A DNA stretch of 64,000 bases from Halobacteria archaeon HArc-gm2 (GCA_025517465.1 JAOPKE010000010.1:1-64000); one strand, 5' to 3'. Numbered from the stretch's first letter, positions 1-8,481 are shown. A program made the numbers and translations. Notes: generated from the letters alone by a model not told the origin.

Positions 1-55
1 CGGCCTGAAATCCCATGGTGGGATTCCCGCGCCTTTAGGCGCGGGAGGAGGTCAA
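1..55 (+). mobile_element. Right end of an IS200/IS605-type (TnpB) element
   Basis: Bases 9-25 form a 7-bp hairpin (arms AATCCCA and TGGGATT). Bases 26-45 form a perfect 8-bp GC hairpin with a TTTA loop, followed by AGGAGGTCAA. Tandem hairpins with this tail are characteristic of the right ends of haloarchaeal IS200/IS605 elements, where they also form the 3' part of the TnpB guide-type RNA. The tnpB gene would lie to the left, outside the window, so the element type is inferred. The end abuts a minus-strand gene and appears to have removed that gene's natural 3' end. Confidence 0.6.
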
Positions 56-494
56 TAGCTTGGCGTGGTTCTCCCTTGTCATACAATACACAGTCTTCCG
101 GTTCTACGTATACGTCTTCATCACCCAAGCGGACGCACAACCGATTGGACTCGAATGGAATATTTCGAATTAAACGGGCGCCGGGCCCGTCGATTCTCGC
201 GGATTCCGCAAAATCCGTCCAAGTGATCCCATCTTCGTCCACCAGTTCGCGTTTCGCGGATTTCTCATCGCCACTATCGTTGCTGAGAGCCTCGATGGGC
301 TGGTCGTCAGGATACACATCGAGATAGTAGACGAGTCTGGTCGGCGTGATGAAATCGCCAAACAGCCCGAATAGCTGTTCGCAATGGGCTTCCATTTCCG
401 CCGCCTGTTCGGCGAAGGTCGACGCCGATGACGAAACTTGGAACTCCCAGGCGACACCGCTATCCGTAGACACCCGAACGTCCTGACCAGTCAT
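1..494 (-). CDS. Candidate immunity protein, 3' end cut by IS end (partial)
   Basis: This frame stays open from the ATG at 494 to the window edge, so the gene is partial here. The protein is acidic, starts MTGQDVRVSTDSGVAWEFQV and has no signal peptide. It overlaps the stop of the preceding nuclease tail as ATGA, which suggests translational coupling. A small acidic gene directly after a toxin tail is the usual position for a cognate immunity protein; the family itself is not recognised. The last residues before position 56 read LYDKGEPRQA. Beyond that the frame runs into the hairpins of the IS200/IS605-type end, so the native C-terminus is probably missing. Confidence 0.55.
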   Translation of the reverse strand, partial: MTGQDVRVSTDSGVAWEFQVSSSASTFAEQAAEMEAHCEQLFGLFGDFITPTRLVYYLDVYPDDQPIEALSNDSGDEKSAKRELVDEDGITWTDFAESARIDGPGARLIRNIPFESNRLCVRLGDEDVYVEPEDCVLYDKGEPRQAIDLLPRLKARESHHGISG

Positions 495-988
495 GTCCAC
501 GATTTGACCGAGATGGCGTCGCCGTTTTTGAACACGATCCTGATCTCATTTGCTTTTACTTCATTTGCATTAGAGGCGGCGTCACGCACCGCCTCTCTTG
601 CCGATTGCTTACTGTTCGCCTCCCCTCTCGCTCGCAGCTCCAAGACGCTATTGTCTTCCGTAATATCGATATCTGACTGCTGTGCGTTCTTGTACTTGCC
701 GTTAATATCTGATATTATATCGCCGACCCATCTCTTCGTGAACCCGTTACCAGTTCGCGTTTTCACTTCTACGTACTCCGTCTGGCCGTTCCGGGTCACT
801 GCGAGGTCGTAGTCGCCGTTTCCTGCGACCTAGCCACTATTAGTCCAGTTCTCCCACCGGCCCTTATCGTTGGGCCACCGACGAACTGCGGTGCCCCCGG
901 TCGGATAGACGCGTTCGACCTTCGCGGAAGTCCCCGCGGGTGTGCTGGTCTTCCATTCAGCACTTTCGACGACGCGGTTCCCGCCCCC
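491..988 (-). pseudogene. Orphan toxin C-terminal domain, PD-(D/E)xK nuclease type, with in-frame amber codon
   Basis: One minus-strand frame runs from the stop of the upstream immunity-like gene to 491, interrupted only by TAG at 832-830. Downstream of the TAG it encodes GNGDYDLAV followed by TEYVEVKTR: the aspartate and ExK pattern of PD-(D/E)xK nucleases, common in C-terminal toxin domains. The helical tail ends VKSWT. No start codon or N-terminal delivery region precedes it; a GTG at 799 could start only a truncated form that lacks the aspartate. This matches displaced C-terminal cassettes downstream of polymorphic toxin genes. The following gene overlaps its stop and would be the cognate immunity gene. 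Confidence 0.55.
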
Positions 989-1318
989 TCACTCGGCGGA
1001 TTCGGAATCCTCGCTCTCGTTCAGCAACGCTTCCAGGTCCCGCCGAGCATAGGCCGCCTCCTCGAAGAACTGGTCTTCACCGATGCTAAACGTCACGTCT
1101 AGCTCCGGGTCATCACAGTATTCATCACATGCGAAAAACAGTGACTCGACCACGTCGTATCGCTCGTCTGTTGGCGGCTCGTGGGCCACGTGCTTGAATG
1201 CGTCTATATACTCGTGCATGAACTCCTTCGCAGTCATCCGTCCGTCGGTATACGAACGGATGAGTTCGAGATACATTTCAGCTATCTGATCGTCCATCTT
1301 ACGATCCTCCCAGGACAC
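989..1318 (-). CDS. Colicin-D-immunity-like protein
   Basis: This is a 109-residue acidic helical protein. The segment IRSYTDGRMTAKEFMHEYID, then VVESLFFACDEYCDDPEL and a C-terminal FFEEAAYARRDLEALL, follows the layout of the colicin D immunity family: a helix, a short 'G-(x)-(S/T)-A-x-x-F' turn, and a paired acidic helix before the C-terminal helix. Such proteins bind and block tRNA-cleaving toxins. A colicin-D-like toxin tail lies about 0.5 kb upstream. The gene stop is in the same frame as the following orphan nuclease tail. Family assignment is by eye and no profile was run. Confidence 0.55.
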   Translation of the reverse strand: MSWEDRKMDDQIAEMYLELIRSYTDGRMTAKEFMHEYIDAFKHVAHEPPTDERYDVVESLFFACDEYCDDPELDVTFSIGEDQFFEEAAYARRDLEALLNESEDSESAE

Positions 1319-1463
1319 CGTCTTTTTCTATTTTCTTTCTCGTAGCGTTCTCGTTCTACGGACGCCGACGAGACGGCGTCGTCTATCTCGACCGATACAC
1401 CGTTGCGTCAGTGAACCGGAGTCAGTGGTCCAGCAGTCGCCCGTTCTGTGTCACGTTTTCGAC

Positions 1464-1718
1464 TCAGTCCTCTGGGGTGTCTTCGTCACGAACCTCGTCG
1501 ATTGCCGTCTGGAGTCGCGACTCGTAATCCGAGGCGAATACGTATGGATGCGCCGACTCCAGCATGGCCTCTAGATCCCAGCGCAATCGCAGTGCGGCAG
1601 ACTCAAACGGGGGCAAACCATCGAGATTCTCCGGTTCTTCCAGCCGGTCCAACCATTCTAACATCACGAGTGCCTCGCTCTCGCTGAGAGCGAGCGTAAT
1701 CATTTGGTCATCGTCCAT
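1464..1718 (-). CDS. Small acidic protein, possible immunity protein
   Basis: This 84-residue, strongly acidic, probably helical protein starts MDDDQMITLALSESEALVML and contains EWLDRLEEPENLDGLPPFES. It has no signal peptide or cysteines. It follows the colicin-D-like tail remnant and lies in the toxin/immunity array, so an immunity role is the natural guess; the sequence alone does not show it. Amino-acid composition fits a real haloarchaeal gene. Confidence 0.5.
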   Translation of the reverse strand: MDDDQMITLALSESEALVMLEWLDRLEEPENLDGLPPFESAALRLRWDLEAMLESAHPYVFASDYESRLQTAIDEVRDEDTPED

Positions 1719-1838
1719 GGTATATCGTTTCCTTCAGATCCAGTGTATCTTGTGCGTATCAATCCGAACCAACTGACTTTAATTGAGATAGATCAGCAAC
1801 GAATTCCTCGCTGCGGTTACCTCAAGTCTCCGGTGGAA

Positions 1839-2006
1839 TCAGGTGCTGTCTCTGGGATTTCTCAACTTCCACTCGAAGGTGAATTTTCCATCTGGATCCA
1901 GAATAACGTTGTTGCCGGTATCCGGGTTGTAGAGATGCGTAACGCCATCTCCCTTGCACGTACCTTCGATATGCCTCGTCTCGGGGTCCCAATACAGCTG
2001 AGATAC
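1839..2006 (-). pseudogene. Colicin-D-like toxin tail remnant
   Basis: Directly after, and in frame with, the stop of the upstream immunity gene the frame encodes HIEGTCKGDGVTHLYNP, then GNNVILDPDGKF and FEWKLRN before TGA. The pattern 'GT-x-G-(x)n-T-x-x-x-NP-x-TG-x-N-V-(x)n-D-x-x-G-x-F-x-x-x-WKL' is typical of colicin-D-type tRNase C-terminal domains of contact-dependent toxins. Only the last part of the domain is present and there is no start codon, so it cannot be expressed alone. It could serve as a donor for recombination into the full-length toxin gene. Confidence 0.5.
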
Positions 2007-2342
2007 CTACTTCGTTAGTTTCGTATCTTTGACTGCACCGGTATCTATGTCTACAATTGCCTGAACACCCATCCAATTATCCGCAACAAGTTCACCGTTG
2101 GTGATGTCAATCTCGACGTATGGTTTATCAGTCCTCTCGGAATTTAGTTCTTCGATTCGCCAACGGATTGAGCCATTCTGATCAAGGCCAATGACGTTGC
2201 GGTTATTCGTTTCTCCAGTCGGGATGTTCAACAGAACCACGATTATCCCGTTTAGCTGCACTAGATCATCAATACCGTACTCAAATTCGACAGTCTGATT
2301 CCCAATCTGAAGAGTATTCCCGCTCGCAGAAATTTCAGTCAT
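2007..2342 (-). CDS. Predicted cognate immunity protein of the large toxin
   Basis: This is a 111-residue, beta-rich, acidic protein without a signal peptide, so it should be cytoplasmic. Its start overlaps the toxin stop by 4 nt (ATGA), the classic toxin-immunity arrangement that guarantees co-translation. Repeating strand-turn units such as VIGLDQNGSIRWRIEEL suggest a beta-sandwich or propeller-like fold. The family was not recognised; the role is inferred from position. The frame continues in register past its TAG into the colicin-D-like remnant. Confidence 0.6.
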   Translation of the reverse strand: MTEISASGNTLQIGNQTVEFEYGIDDLVQLNGIIVVLLNIPTGETNNRNVIGLDQNGSIRWRIEELNSERTDKPYVEIDITNGELVADNWMGVQAIVDIDTGAVKDTKLTK

Positions 2343-5300
2343 AGCGGCAACTCCTTGGGGTTGGTGAAGGAACTTGCATCGAGTCGGTCGAGCAGCTCGA
2401 ACTGTGTTGCACCCTGTCGGCCACCGAAGTTCGAAGCCACATCACCGGTTCTCACACTCGTCCCTTCAGGAACCTCCACGTCAGAGACAAATGTCGGCTT
2501 ATTTGGTAGCGAATACTTCTCTTTGATTTCGGCAGGAGAGAGCCCCTCGATTTCACCTCGATCTCGGAACATCCAGGACCGAGCCTGATTTGAGTCTCCG
2601 TGGACACGGGCGAACCTCATCTTTTCCGTAGTTTCGAACTCGACTACAATACTTCCCTCGGTGTAGGGATCTTCGGTACTAGAATCGAAATCTCGATCAT
2701 TAACGTCGCTGGCTTTTCTGTATCTTTCGACCCTGGACCCGTGTTCGATTTCTTCGACTCTGTCGATCGTTCTTCGGACACTGTCGCTATCTATATCCGA
2801 TGAACCAGCGACACGAAGCCAAGAATCACCCGTCGTATCGTCTGCTGCTAGCCGACGGAACGTGTCTGCACGGTCACCGTCTAAATCATCGAATCGTCGA
2901 ACTGCCCGGTCCAGTTGAGCGTAGGAATCGATCGCATTGCTGTCTGCTGCCCGAGCCACTGCCCGGCGGAAGGAATGGTCGACGTCACCGGAACCGTCCG
3001 CGAGGATACGGACAGTGTCGTCGTCGGCGTTGGCCAGCAACTTCGACCCGTCGTCACCGGTGGACGCAAGCAAATCGTCGGCTGCGTCTTTGCCGCTGGC
3101 GTCCAGTTCGTCGTACCGCCTCAATGCCGTCGAGAGTTCGTCGGAATCGACCGCTCCCCGCTGGTGCGCTTTGACGAACCGCCGTTGCGTCGCTGCGTCG
3201 TCCACCTCCAGCAGCGCGTCGGCGGCCTCGCGGTCGGTGTCGGCGAGGTCGTTCAACGCGCGCCGCCCGTCGGGCCCGGCGTTGCGGAACAGGTCGGCGG
3301 ATTTACTCGCCGACGCGTCGACGTCTGTCTCGCCGAGATACCGCTTCGTTTGCGGGTCGAGTTCGTCGAACTGCTCGGTGACTTCGGTCCGCTTTGGGCC
3401 TGGCATCCGGTTGAGCTTCGCGCTCAGCGTGCCGGTCCGGACGTTCGTATCCGGTAGCGCGTCGTCGACTTTGCCTGCCTCCCGCAGGACGTGCGGTTTC
3501 ACCCCGTTCGGCACTCTGGACGGCGTCGCGGAGTCGGCGGCGTCGACGAGTCGCTGGAGCTTGCGCGACTTGGTCAGCCCCTTCTGGACGACGCTGCCGC
3601 CGCCCGAGGCCGCTGCCGGCGCGACCGTCCCGGTTGCGTATCCCAGCGACCAGCCGCCACCGAAGGTGGTGTACTGCTCGTCACCCCGGTCGAACGGGTT
3701 GCGCGTCTCGTGCTGGGACTGGATCTGGTCGGCCATCAGCCCCGGGAGCTTCGTGATTATTGCGGGGTTGTCGAGGATCATCTGGCCCAGCTGGACCATC
3801 TGGTCGACGAACTTCCCGGGGTTGGTCACCATCTCGACGATGCCGATTATGCTCTCGCCGAGCACCGTCGTCGTCCCCGAGGAGAAGCTCATCAGCCCGA
3901 CGAAGCCGGTCTCGCCCGCGTCGATCGGCATGGTGTCGTAGGCGCGCGCGGCCTGGCCGAACGTGTCCGGCCCCTTGATCGCCTGGCGCTGCTCGTTGCC
4001 GTGGACGTCGGTCGTCTCCACGTCGACCGTCGTCGGGAGGAACAGCCCGCTCGCACCGGCGAAGATCGAATCGAGGACGCCGCGGTCGACGGTGATGTCG
4101 ACACCGCTGTAGGTCTCGGCGGTGGTGTCGACGGCCGTGATCTCCTTCTGTCGATTCCCTTTCTTGTAGAAGGCGACCGTCGTGAAGCCGCTCGGGTCGG
4201 AGACGCCGAGGGAGACCGTGTAGCTGGTCCGCTGGACGTTGTCGGCCTCGACGGAGTAGGGATGGACGGCCGGCGCCTCGTGGTCGTGGATGGCCGGGTC
4301 GGTGTCGCCGCTGTACTCCTCACCGTCCGGAATCCCGTCTGCGTCGGTGTCTGCGTCGTTCGGGTTCGTGCCGTCGCGGAACTCCGTGAAGTCGTCGACG
4401 CCGTCCTCGTCCGAATCCGCGACGAGCGGGTTCGAGGTGACGTTGATCTCGGTCAGGACGGCGTTGGCGTTCCCGTCGGAGTCCGCTTTCGCGCTCGCGT
4501 ATCGCTCGGCCTGCTGTCGGTCGTGTGCGACGTCGATCGTCCAGCCGTCGTGTTCCTCGCGGTCGGTCAGTCCGTCGCCGTCCGTGTCGGTCTTCGTCGG
4601 GTTCGACCGGACGACCGGTTCGACGACGAGTTCGCCGTCTTCGACCATTCGCGTGAACTGGACCTCCTCGCCGTCGGGGACGCCGTCACCGTCCGTGTCG
4701 GCGTCGTGGGGGTCGGTCGAGAACGTCTCCCCGGGCCCGTTCGGCATCGTCCAGGTCTGCTCTTCGATGGAGTCGGGGATGCCGTCGCCGTCGGAGTCGA
4801 ACGTCGACTGACCGACGAGTTCCGCCCTGAGGTTGACGCCGTCGGCACTGACCGTGACCGTCGCCGGCCCGTCCGCCAGCGACGAGACGTTGACGGCTTC
4901 CTGGATAGTCCCGACGGTTCCGATGTTGAGGTCCTCGGTGACGGTTTCGCCGTTCGCGCCGGTCACCTCGACGGTCGCCCCGGGCGCGACGTTCGTCTGC
5001 TCCGTCTGGTAGGCGACCACGACGCTGTCCGTCCCGTCGTTGAGGTCGTAGTCGAAGGCGGCGCTCCCCGAGTCGCCGTCCGTATCGCTGGAACTGTTCG
5101 AACTGGGCGCCTCGGGGACGTGGACGGTGACCGGTTCTGCCCTGTCCAGCGAGACGTTGCGTGGGTCGGTCGCCCGGCCGGTGAGCACCTGCCACACCTC
5201 GAGCGTCCCGGGGTCCAGTGGGGATACCTCGGCGTCGTCGTTGAACGCCGGATCGATCGTCACGCTCTCGTTCGTGAGCCCGCCGCGGAACGCACCGCCG

Positions 5301-7549
5301 TCGGTCCGTTTGACGTTCCAGTGCCAGTTGGCGTGGGTATCGCTGACGAAGTCGTTCGGGTCGTCCTTCGTCACCCAGCTGCCCTGGGCCAGGGGCAGGC
5401 CGTCGAAGCGCATCGTGACGGCGCCCCCGGAGCCGTCGCTCGGTTCGTCGTGCAGGAGCACGAGGCTGAGCCCCTCGGGCCCCGACCAGAAGAACAGCTG
5501 ACTCTTGTCGCTCTCGAAGATAGGCAGCGGCGAGTTGATCTGTGAGTTGCCGTAGTCGTAGAACTCCTCGATCCGCTCGCCGTTGCTCAGGGGGACGACC
5601 TCGAAACTGCGGTCGCCCTGTTCGACCGTGATCTTCTGTGCGCTGGGCTCCCCGCCGAGGATGAGCGTCGACTCGTTCTGGACGTCGCACGCCTCGTTGC
5701 ACGTGACGTTGCGCGTCCCGTTGAGGGAGATAGGCTGGGTGGTCTCGTCGAGCGTGACCGCACCGGTCCACTCCTCGGTGTCCAGCACGGTGAAGTAGGA
5801 GAACGACTCCACCGTCGCACTCGCCGTCCCGTTCTCGATGGTCGTCTCGACGGGCGACCAGGTGTCGTTCGCCGACCCGTTCCACTTGTACACGGAGAGG
5901 TTCTCGGACGCCGAATCCGGGATCGAACTGTCGACCGGGAGGGTGACCGTCGCGTTCTCGAAGTCGGTCCGGTTGACGACGTGGACCGTCGGCCCAGCAC
6001 TGGCCGGCTGGTCCGCGAAGTACGTCGGCTTCGGCTCGACCGTCACGTCGTCCGCGAGAGACCCGCTCCCGCGCATGGTCACTGTCGCGCCCGTCTCGTT
6101 CTCCGTCGCCGTCGTCTCGAAGGTCTCCTCGCCGTCGAGCGTCCCGTCACCGTCGGTGTCCTCGTCCAGCGGGTCGGTCCCGAGGGCGAGTTCCTCGGCG
6201 TCGTTCAGGCCGTCGTCGTCCGTGTCCGCTTTCGTCGGATCGGTGCCGAGGTCGACCTCACGGCCGTCCTCCAGTCCGTCCCTGTCCGTGTCGTTGTGGT
6301 CGACGAGGGTCCCGTGTTCGTCCTCGCCGGCGTTGTCCAGCCCGTCGTCGTCCAGGTCGCCGGCACCGTCCTCGACACTGTCGTCGTTCGTGTCGGCAGC
6401 GAGTGGGTCGAACGCCTCGTGACGGTGTTCGAACCCGTCGCTCAGCCCGTCACCGTCCGTGTCCGCGACGAGGGGATCCGTTCCGATCGTGTACTCGCGA
6501 TAGGCACCGAGCGTGTCGTCGTCGAAGTCCTCCATCCCGTCGATGACGCCGTTGTCGGCGGCGTCGTAGGCGACCTCGTCGGAGTCGCTGTCGTTGTTGG
6601 TCGGGTCGGTGCCGGTGACGTTGCGCTCGTAGTGGTCCGGGAGTCCGTCGTTGTCCCTGTCGTTGTCCAGGTAGTCGGGCATCCCGTCGCCGTCGGTGTC
6701 GTTGGCTCCCTCGACGCCGTCGGGCGTTCCGTCGCCGTCGGCGTCCGTGTCGCGCCAGTTGACCGTCCCGTCGAAGTCGACGTCGTGCGTGAAGTTCGCC
6801 CCGTCGAGGGCCTCGACACGCGTCGGGATTCCGTCACCGTCGTCGTCGGGGTCCCGGTAGTCCGGCGTCCCGTCGCCGTCGGTGTCGTTCGTCCCCTCCC
6901 GGAGGTCGGGGATCCGGTCCCCGTCGCTATCGTCGTCGCGTGCGTCGATGATTCCGTCACCGTCAGTATCGACCGGGTCGCCGCCGTTCGTCTCCGTCCA
7001 GTCGTCGATGCCGTCGTCGTCCGTGTCGGCGGCGAAGGCGTTCGTCCCGAGTTCGATCTCCTCCTCGTTGCTCAGCCCGTCGCCGTCGGCGTCGTCGCTG
7101 GCCGGATCGATCGCGTGCACGTAGAGCCACTGGACGTCGCTGTGGTCCGTGCGCCCGTCGCCAGTGAAGTCGTAGCTGGCGGCGTTCCGCTGGACGGCAG
7201 GCGACGACAGGTGCGCGAGCAGCGCCTGGCTGTCGACGACGTCGAAGGTGCCGTCGCCGTTGACGTCCTCGTAGTTCCCGTCGCCGTCGGGGTCCGTCGG
7301 CTGTGCCGACCCGACGACGCTGTCGGTCGGACTGTTCCCGGCACCCGCTCCGGGACCCGCGTTCCCGGCCGAGCCAGCGGTGACCGTCCCGTTTGTCGTC
7401 GCGTCGTTGCCCGCTGCCAGCGCCCCACCGGGGACCCCCGCCACGACGGCGCTGGTCACCAGCAACGCGGCCAGCACCAGCGCGAGCACCGGTTGTCGTC
7501 GTTCACTCACTAGTTCTACCCGTCCCTGCCCCGGTTCTCTCACACCCAT
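2339..7549 (-). CDS. Giant secreted polymorphic toxin with dockerin and TSP3 repeats
   Basis: The protein has 1,736 residues. A hydrophobic signal segment (about 18-45) is followed by a dockerin-like pair of calcium loops (about 85-146: VNGDGTFDVVDSQALLAHL and FTGDGRTDHSDVQWLYVH). More than ten thrombospondin type-3 repeats of the DTDGDG(I/L)xD type follow (about 150-490), with a second group near 890-1090. Then come an Ig-like stretch, a hydrophobic pre-toxin stretch (GESIIGIVEMVTNPGKFVDQ) and helical repeats. The last ~110 residues look like a toxin domain: ARVHGDSNQARSWM, a helix-LP-strand unit, VPEGTSVRTGDVASNFGG and QFELLDRL. This is reminiscent of NAD-consuming or ADP-ribosyltransferase-like (TNT-type) tails, but the class is uncertain. 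ATG at 7549 and GTG at 7510 are both possible starts; the GTG gives a cleaner signal peptide. A membrane-anchored cohesin-like gene is divergent to it. Confidence 0.75.
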   Translation of the reverse strand: MGVREPGQGRVELVSERRQPVLALVLAALLVTSAVVAGVPGGALAAGNDATTNGTVTAGSAGNAGPGAGAGNSPTDSVVGSAQPTDPDGDGNYEDVNGDGTFDVVDSQALLAHLSSPAVQRNAASYDFTGDGRTDHSDVQWLYVHAIDPASDDADGDGLSNEEEIELGTNAFAADTDDDGIDDWTETNGGDPVDTDGDGIIDARDDDSDGDRIPDLREGTNDTDGDGTPDYRDPDDDGDGIPTRVEALDGANFTHDVDFDGTVNWRDTDADGDGTPDGVEGANDTDGDGMPDYLDNDRDNDGLPDHYERNVTGTDPTNNDSDSDEVAYDAADNGVIDGMEDFDDDTLGAYREYTIGTDPLVADTDGDGLSDGFEHRHEAFDPLAADTNDDSVEDGAGDLDDDGLDNAGEDEHGTLVDHNDTDRDGLEDGREVDLGTDPTKADTDDDGLNDAEELALGTDPLDEDTDGDGTLDGEETFETTATENETGATVTMRGSGSLADDVTVEPKPTYFADQPASAGPTVHVVNRTDFENATVTLPVDSSIPDSASENLSVYKWNGSANDTWSPVETTIENGTASATVESFSYFTVLDTEEWTGAVTLDETTQPISLNGTRNVTCNEACDVQNESTLILGGEPSAQKITVEQGDRSFEVVPLSNGERIEEFYDYGNSQINSPLPIFESDKSQLFFWSGPEGLSLVLLHDEPSDGSGGAVTMRFDGLPLAQGSWVTKDDPNDFVSDTHANWHWNVKRTDGGAFRGGLTNESVTIDPAFNDDAEVSPLDPGTLEVWQVLTGRATDPRNVSLDRAEPVTVHVPEAPSSNSSSDTDGDSGSAAFDYDLNDGTDSVVVAYQTEQTNVAPGATVEVTGANGETVTEDLNIGTVGTIQEAVNVSSLADGPATVTVSADGVNLRAELVGQSTFDSDGDGIPDSIEEQTWTMPNGPGETFSTDPHDADTDGDGVPDGEEVQFTRMVEDGELVVEPVVRSNPTKTDTDGDGLTDREEHDGWTIDVAHDRQQAERYASAKADSDGNANAVLTEINVTSNPLVADSDEDGVDDFTEFRDGTNPNDADTDADGIPDGEEYSGDTDPAIHDHEAPAVHPYSVEADNVQRTSYTVSLGVSDPSGFTTVAFYKKGNRQKEITAVDTTAETYSGVDITVDRGVLDSIFAGASGLFLPTTVDVETTDVHGNEQRQAIKGPDTFGQAARAYDTMPIDAGETGFVGLMSFSSGTTTVLGESIIGIVEMVTNPGKFVDQMVQLGQMILDNPAIITKLPGLMADQIQSQHETRNPFDRGDEQYTTFGGGWSLGYATGTVAPAAASGGGSVVQKGLTKSRKLQRLVDAADSATPSRVPNGVKPHVLREAGKVDDALPDTNVRTGTLSAKLNRMPGPKRTEVTEQFDELDPQTKRYLGETDVDASASKSADLFRNAGPDGRRALNDLADTDREAADALLEVDDAATQRRFVKAHQRGAVDSDELSTALRRYDELDASGKDAADDLLASTGDDGSKLLANADDDTVRILADGSGDVDHSFRRAVARAADSNAIDSYAQLDRAVRRFDDLDGDRADTFRRLAADDTTGDSWLRVAGSSDIDSDSVRRTIDRVEEIEHGSRVERYRKASDVNDRDFDSSTEDPYTEGSIVVEFETTEKMRFARVHGDSNQARSWMFRDRGEIEGLSPAEIKEKYSLPNKPTFVSDVEVPEGTSVRTGDVASNFGGRQGATQFELLDRLDASSFTNPKELPL

Positions 7550-7617
7550 CCACTGACACCAATTAAACCAATTCTCGAAACACGTGTATTTAACAGTACT
7601 CCATTCAGAAGGGAACT

Positions 7618-8481
7618 ATGCTCGACGCACTCCCCGGTGGTGGATCGGTGGTCGGTCTCTGCTTCGTGGTCCTCGTCCTCTCTGGTTCCGTCGCCGCGAG
7701 CGGCACGACCGACGTCATGCTCTCGCCCGAGACGGAGACGGTCGAACCGGGCGCGACCGTCTCCTACGACGTCGTGGTCGAGGACGCCAGCGGCGGCGTG
7801 GGCTCGTTCGACGCGACGGTCGCGACGAACGACTCCGACGTCGCGACCGTCCAGAACGTCTCCTATCCCAGCGATCCCGCGTACTCCCAGCACCCGAACG
7901 GTGATGACGACGCACAGCTGGCCGCGAGCGGGATGGAGACGCTCGACGATGGCCCCGTCCGTATCGCGACGGTCACCGTGGCGACGGCCGAGGCCGGTGT
8001 CGTCCGGCTCTCCCTGTCCGTGAGCGCACTGGGCGACGAGAACGGGTCGGCGTACACGGTCGGCGAGACGCAGGGTCGGACGCTCGTCGTCGGCGACCAG
8101 GCGACCGCCACCCCGACGGAAACCGACGAGGACTCGTCGGCCGGAAGCGGCGGTTCGTCGGGCGGCGACGCGTCAGACGACGATTCCTCCGACGGCGATT
8201 CGTCTGACGGTGATACCGCCGACGGTGATACCGCTGACGGCGATTCGTCCGACGACGACGATTCGACGGAGAGCGAGACGGAGGCTGACGCCGGGACCGA
8301 GACCGGTTCGCCGGCCGAACCATCGACGTCGTCGCCGACGTCGAACGCCACGAACACCTCGACGGCTGGCGGTGCGGTGACACCCGAACCAGACACGCCG
8401 TCGAGTGCACCGACCACGCTCTTGCTCGCCGGCGCCGTCCTCGTCGTCGCCGTCGCCGGACTCGTCTACTACTGGCTGTAG
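7618..8481 (+). CDS. Membrane-anchored cohesin-like surface protein
   Basis: This 287-residue protein has an N-terminal signal peptide (about 1-28) and a beta-sandwich domain (about 31-162). The domain starts VMLSPETETVEPGATVSY, contains GGVGSFDATVATNDSDVATV and ends in strands such as RIATVTVATAEAGVVRLSL, the layout of cohesin modules. Next comes a long Asp/Ser/Thr-rich linker (about 168-265) with repeated DGDSSDGDTADGD units, then a C-terminal transmembrane helix (TLLLAGAVLVVAVAGLVYYWL) that would anchor it in the cell membrane. Cohesins bind dockerins, and the divergent neighbour has a dockerin-like segment, so the pair may assemble on the cell surface. Cohesin assignment is by pattern only. 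Confidence 0.65.
   Translation: MLDALPGGGSVVGLCFVVLVLSGSVAASGTTDVMLSPETETVEPGATVSYDVVVEDASGGVGSFDATVATNDSDVATVQNVSYPSDPAYSQHPNGDDDAQLAASGMETLDDGPVRIATVTVATAEAGVVRLSLSVSALGDENGSAYTVGETQGRTLVVGDQATATPTETDEDSSAGSGGSSGGDASDDDSSDGDSSDGDTADGDTADGDSSDDDDSTESETEADAGTETGSPAEPSTSSPTSNATNTSTAGGAVTPEPDTPSSAPTTLLLAGAVLVVAVAGLVYYWL

Noticed and set aside
170-457. Arg-rich 95-codon minus-strand frame
   Set aside because: Out of frame with the acidic protein that starts at 494 and runs to the window edge; composition is non-haloarchaeal.
3491-5545. Long plus-strand frame (684 codons) opposite the giant toxin gene
   Set aside because: Arg/Val-rich antisense of the DTDGDG-coding repeats; high GC opens long shadow frames. 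The minus-strand gene explains the region.
6130-7090. Dense direct repeats that could suggest a CRISPR or satellite array
   Set aside because: They are the codons of thrombospondin type-3 calcium-binding repeats, in frame and irregular in spacing.
5981-7513. Plus-strand frame of 510 codons
   Set aside because: Same reason: antisense of the TSP3 repeat region, with low-complexity VxVRVG runs.
8190-8260. Short tandem repeats in the cohesin-like gene
   Set aside because: They encode the Asp/Ser linker (DGDSSDGDTADGD) and keep the frame; no separate element is needed.
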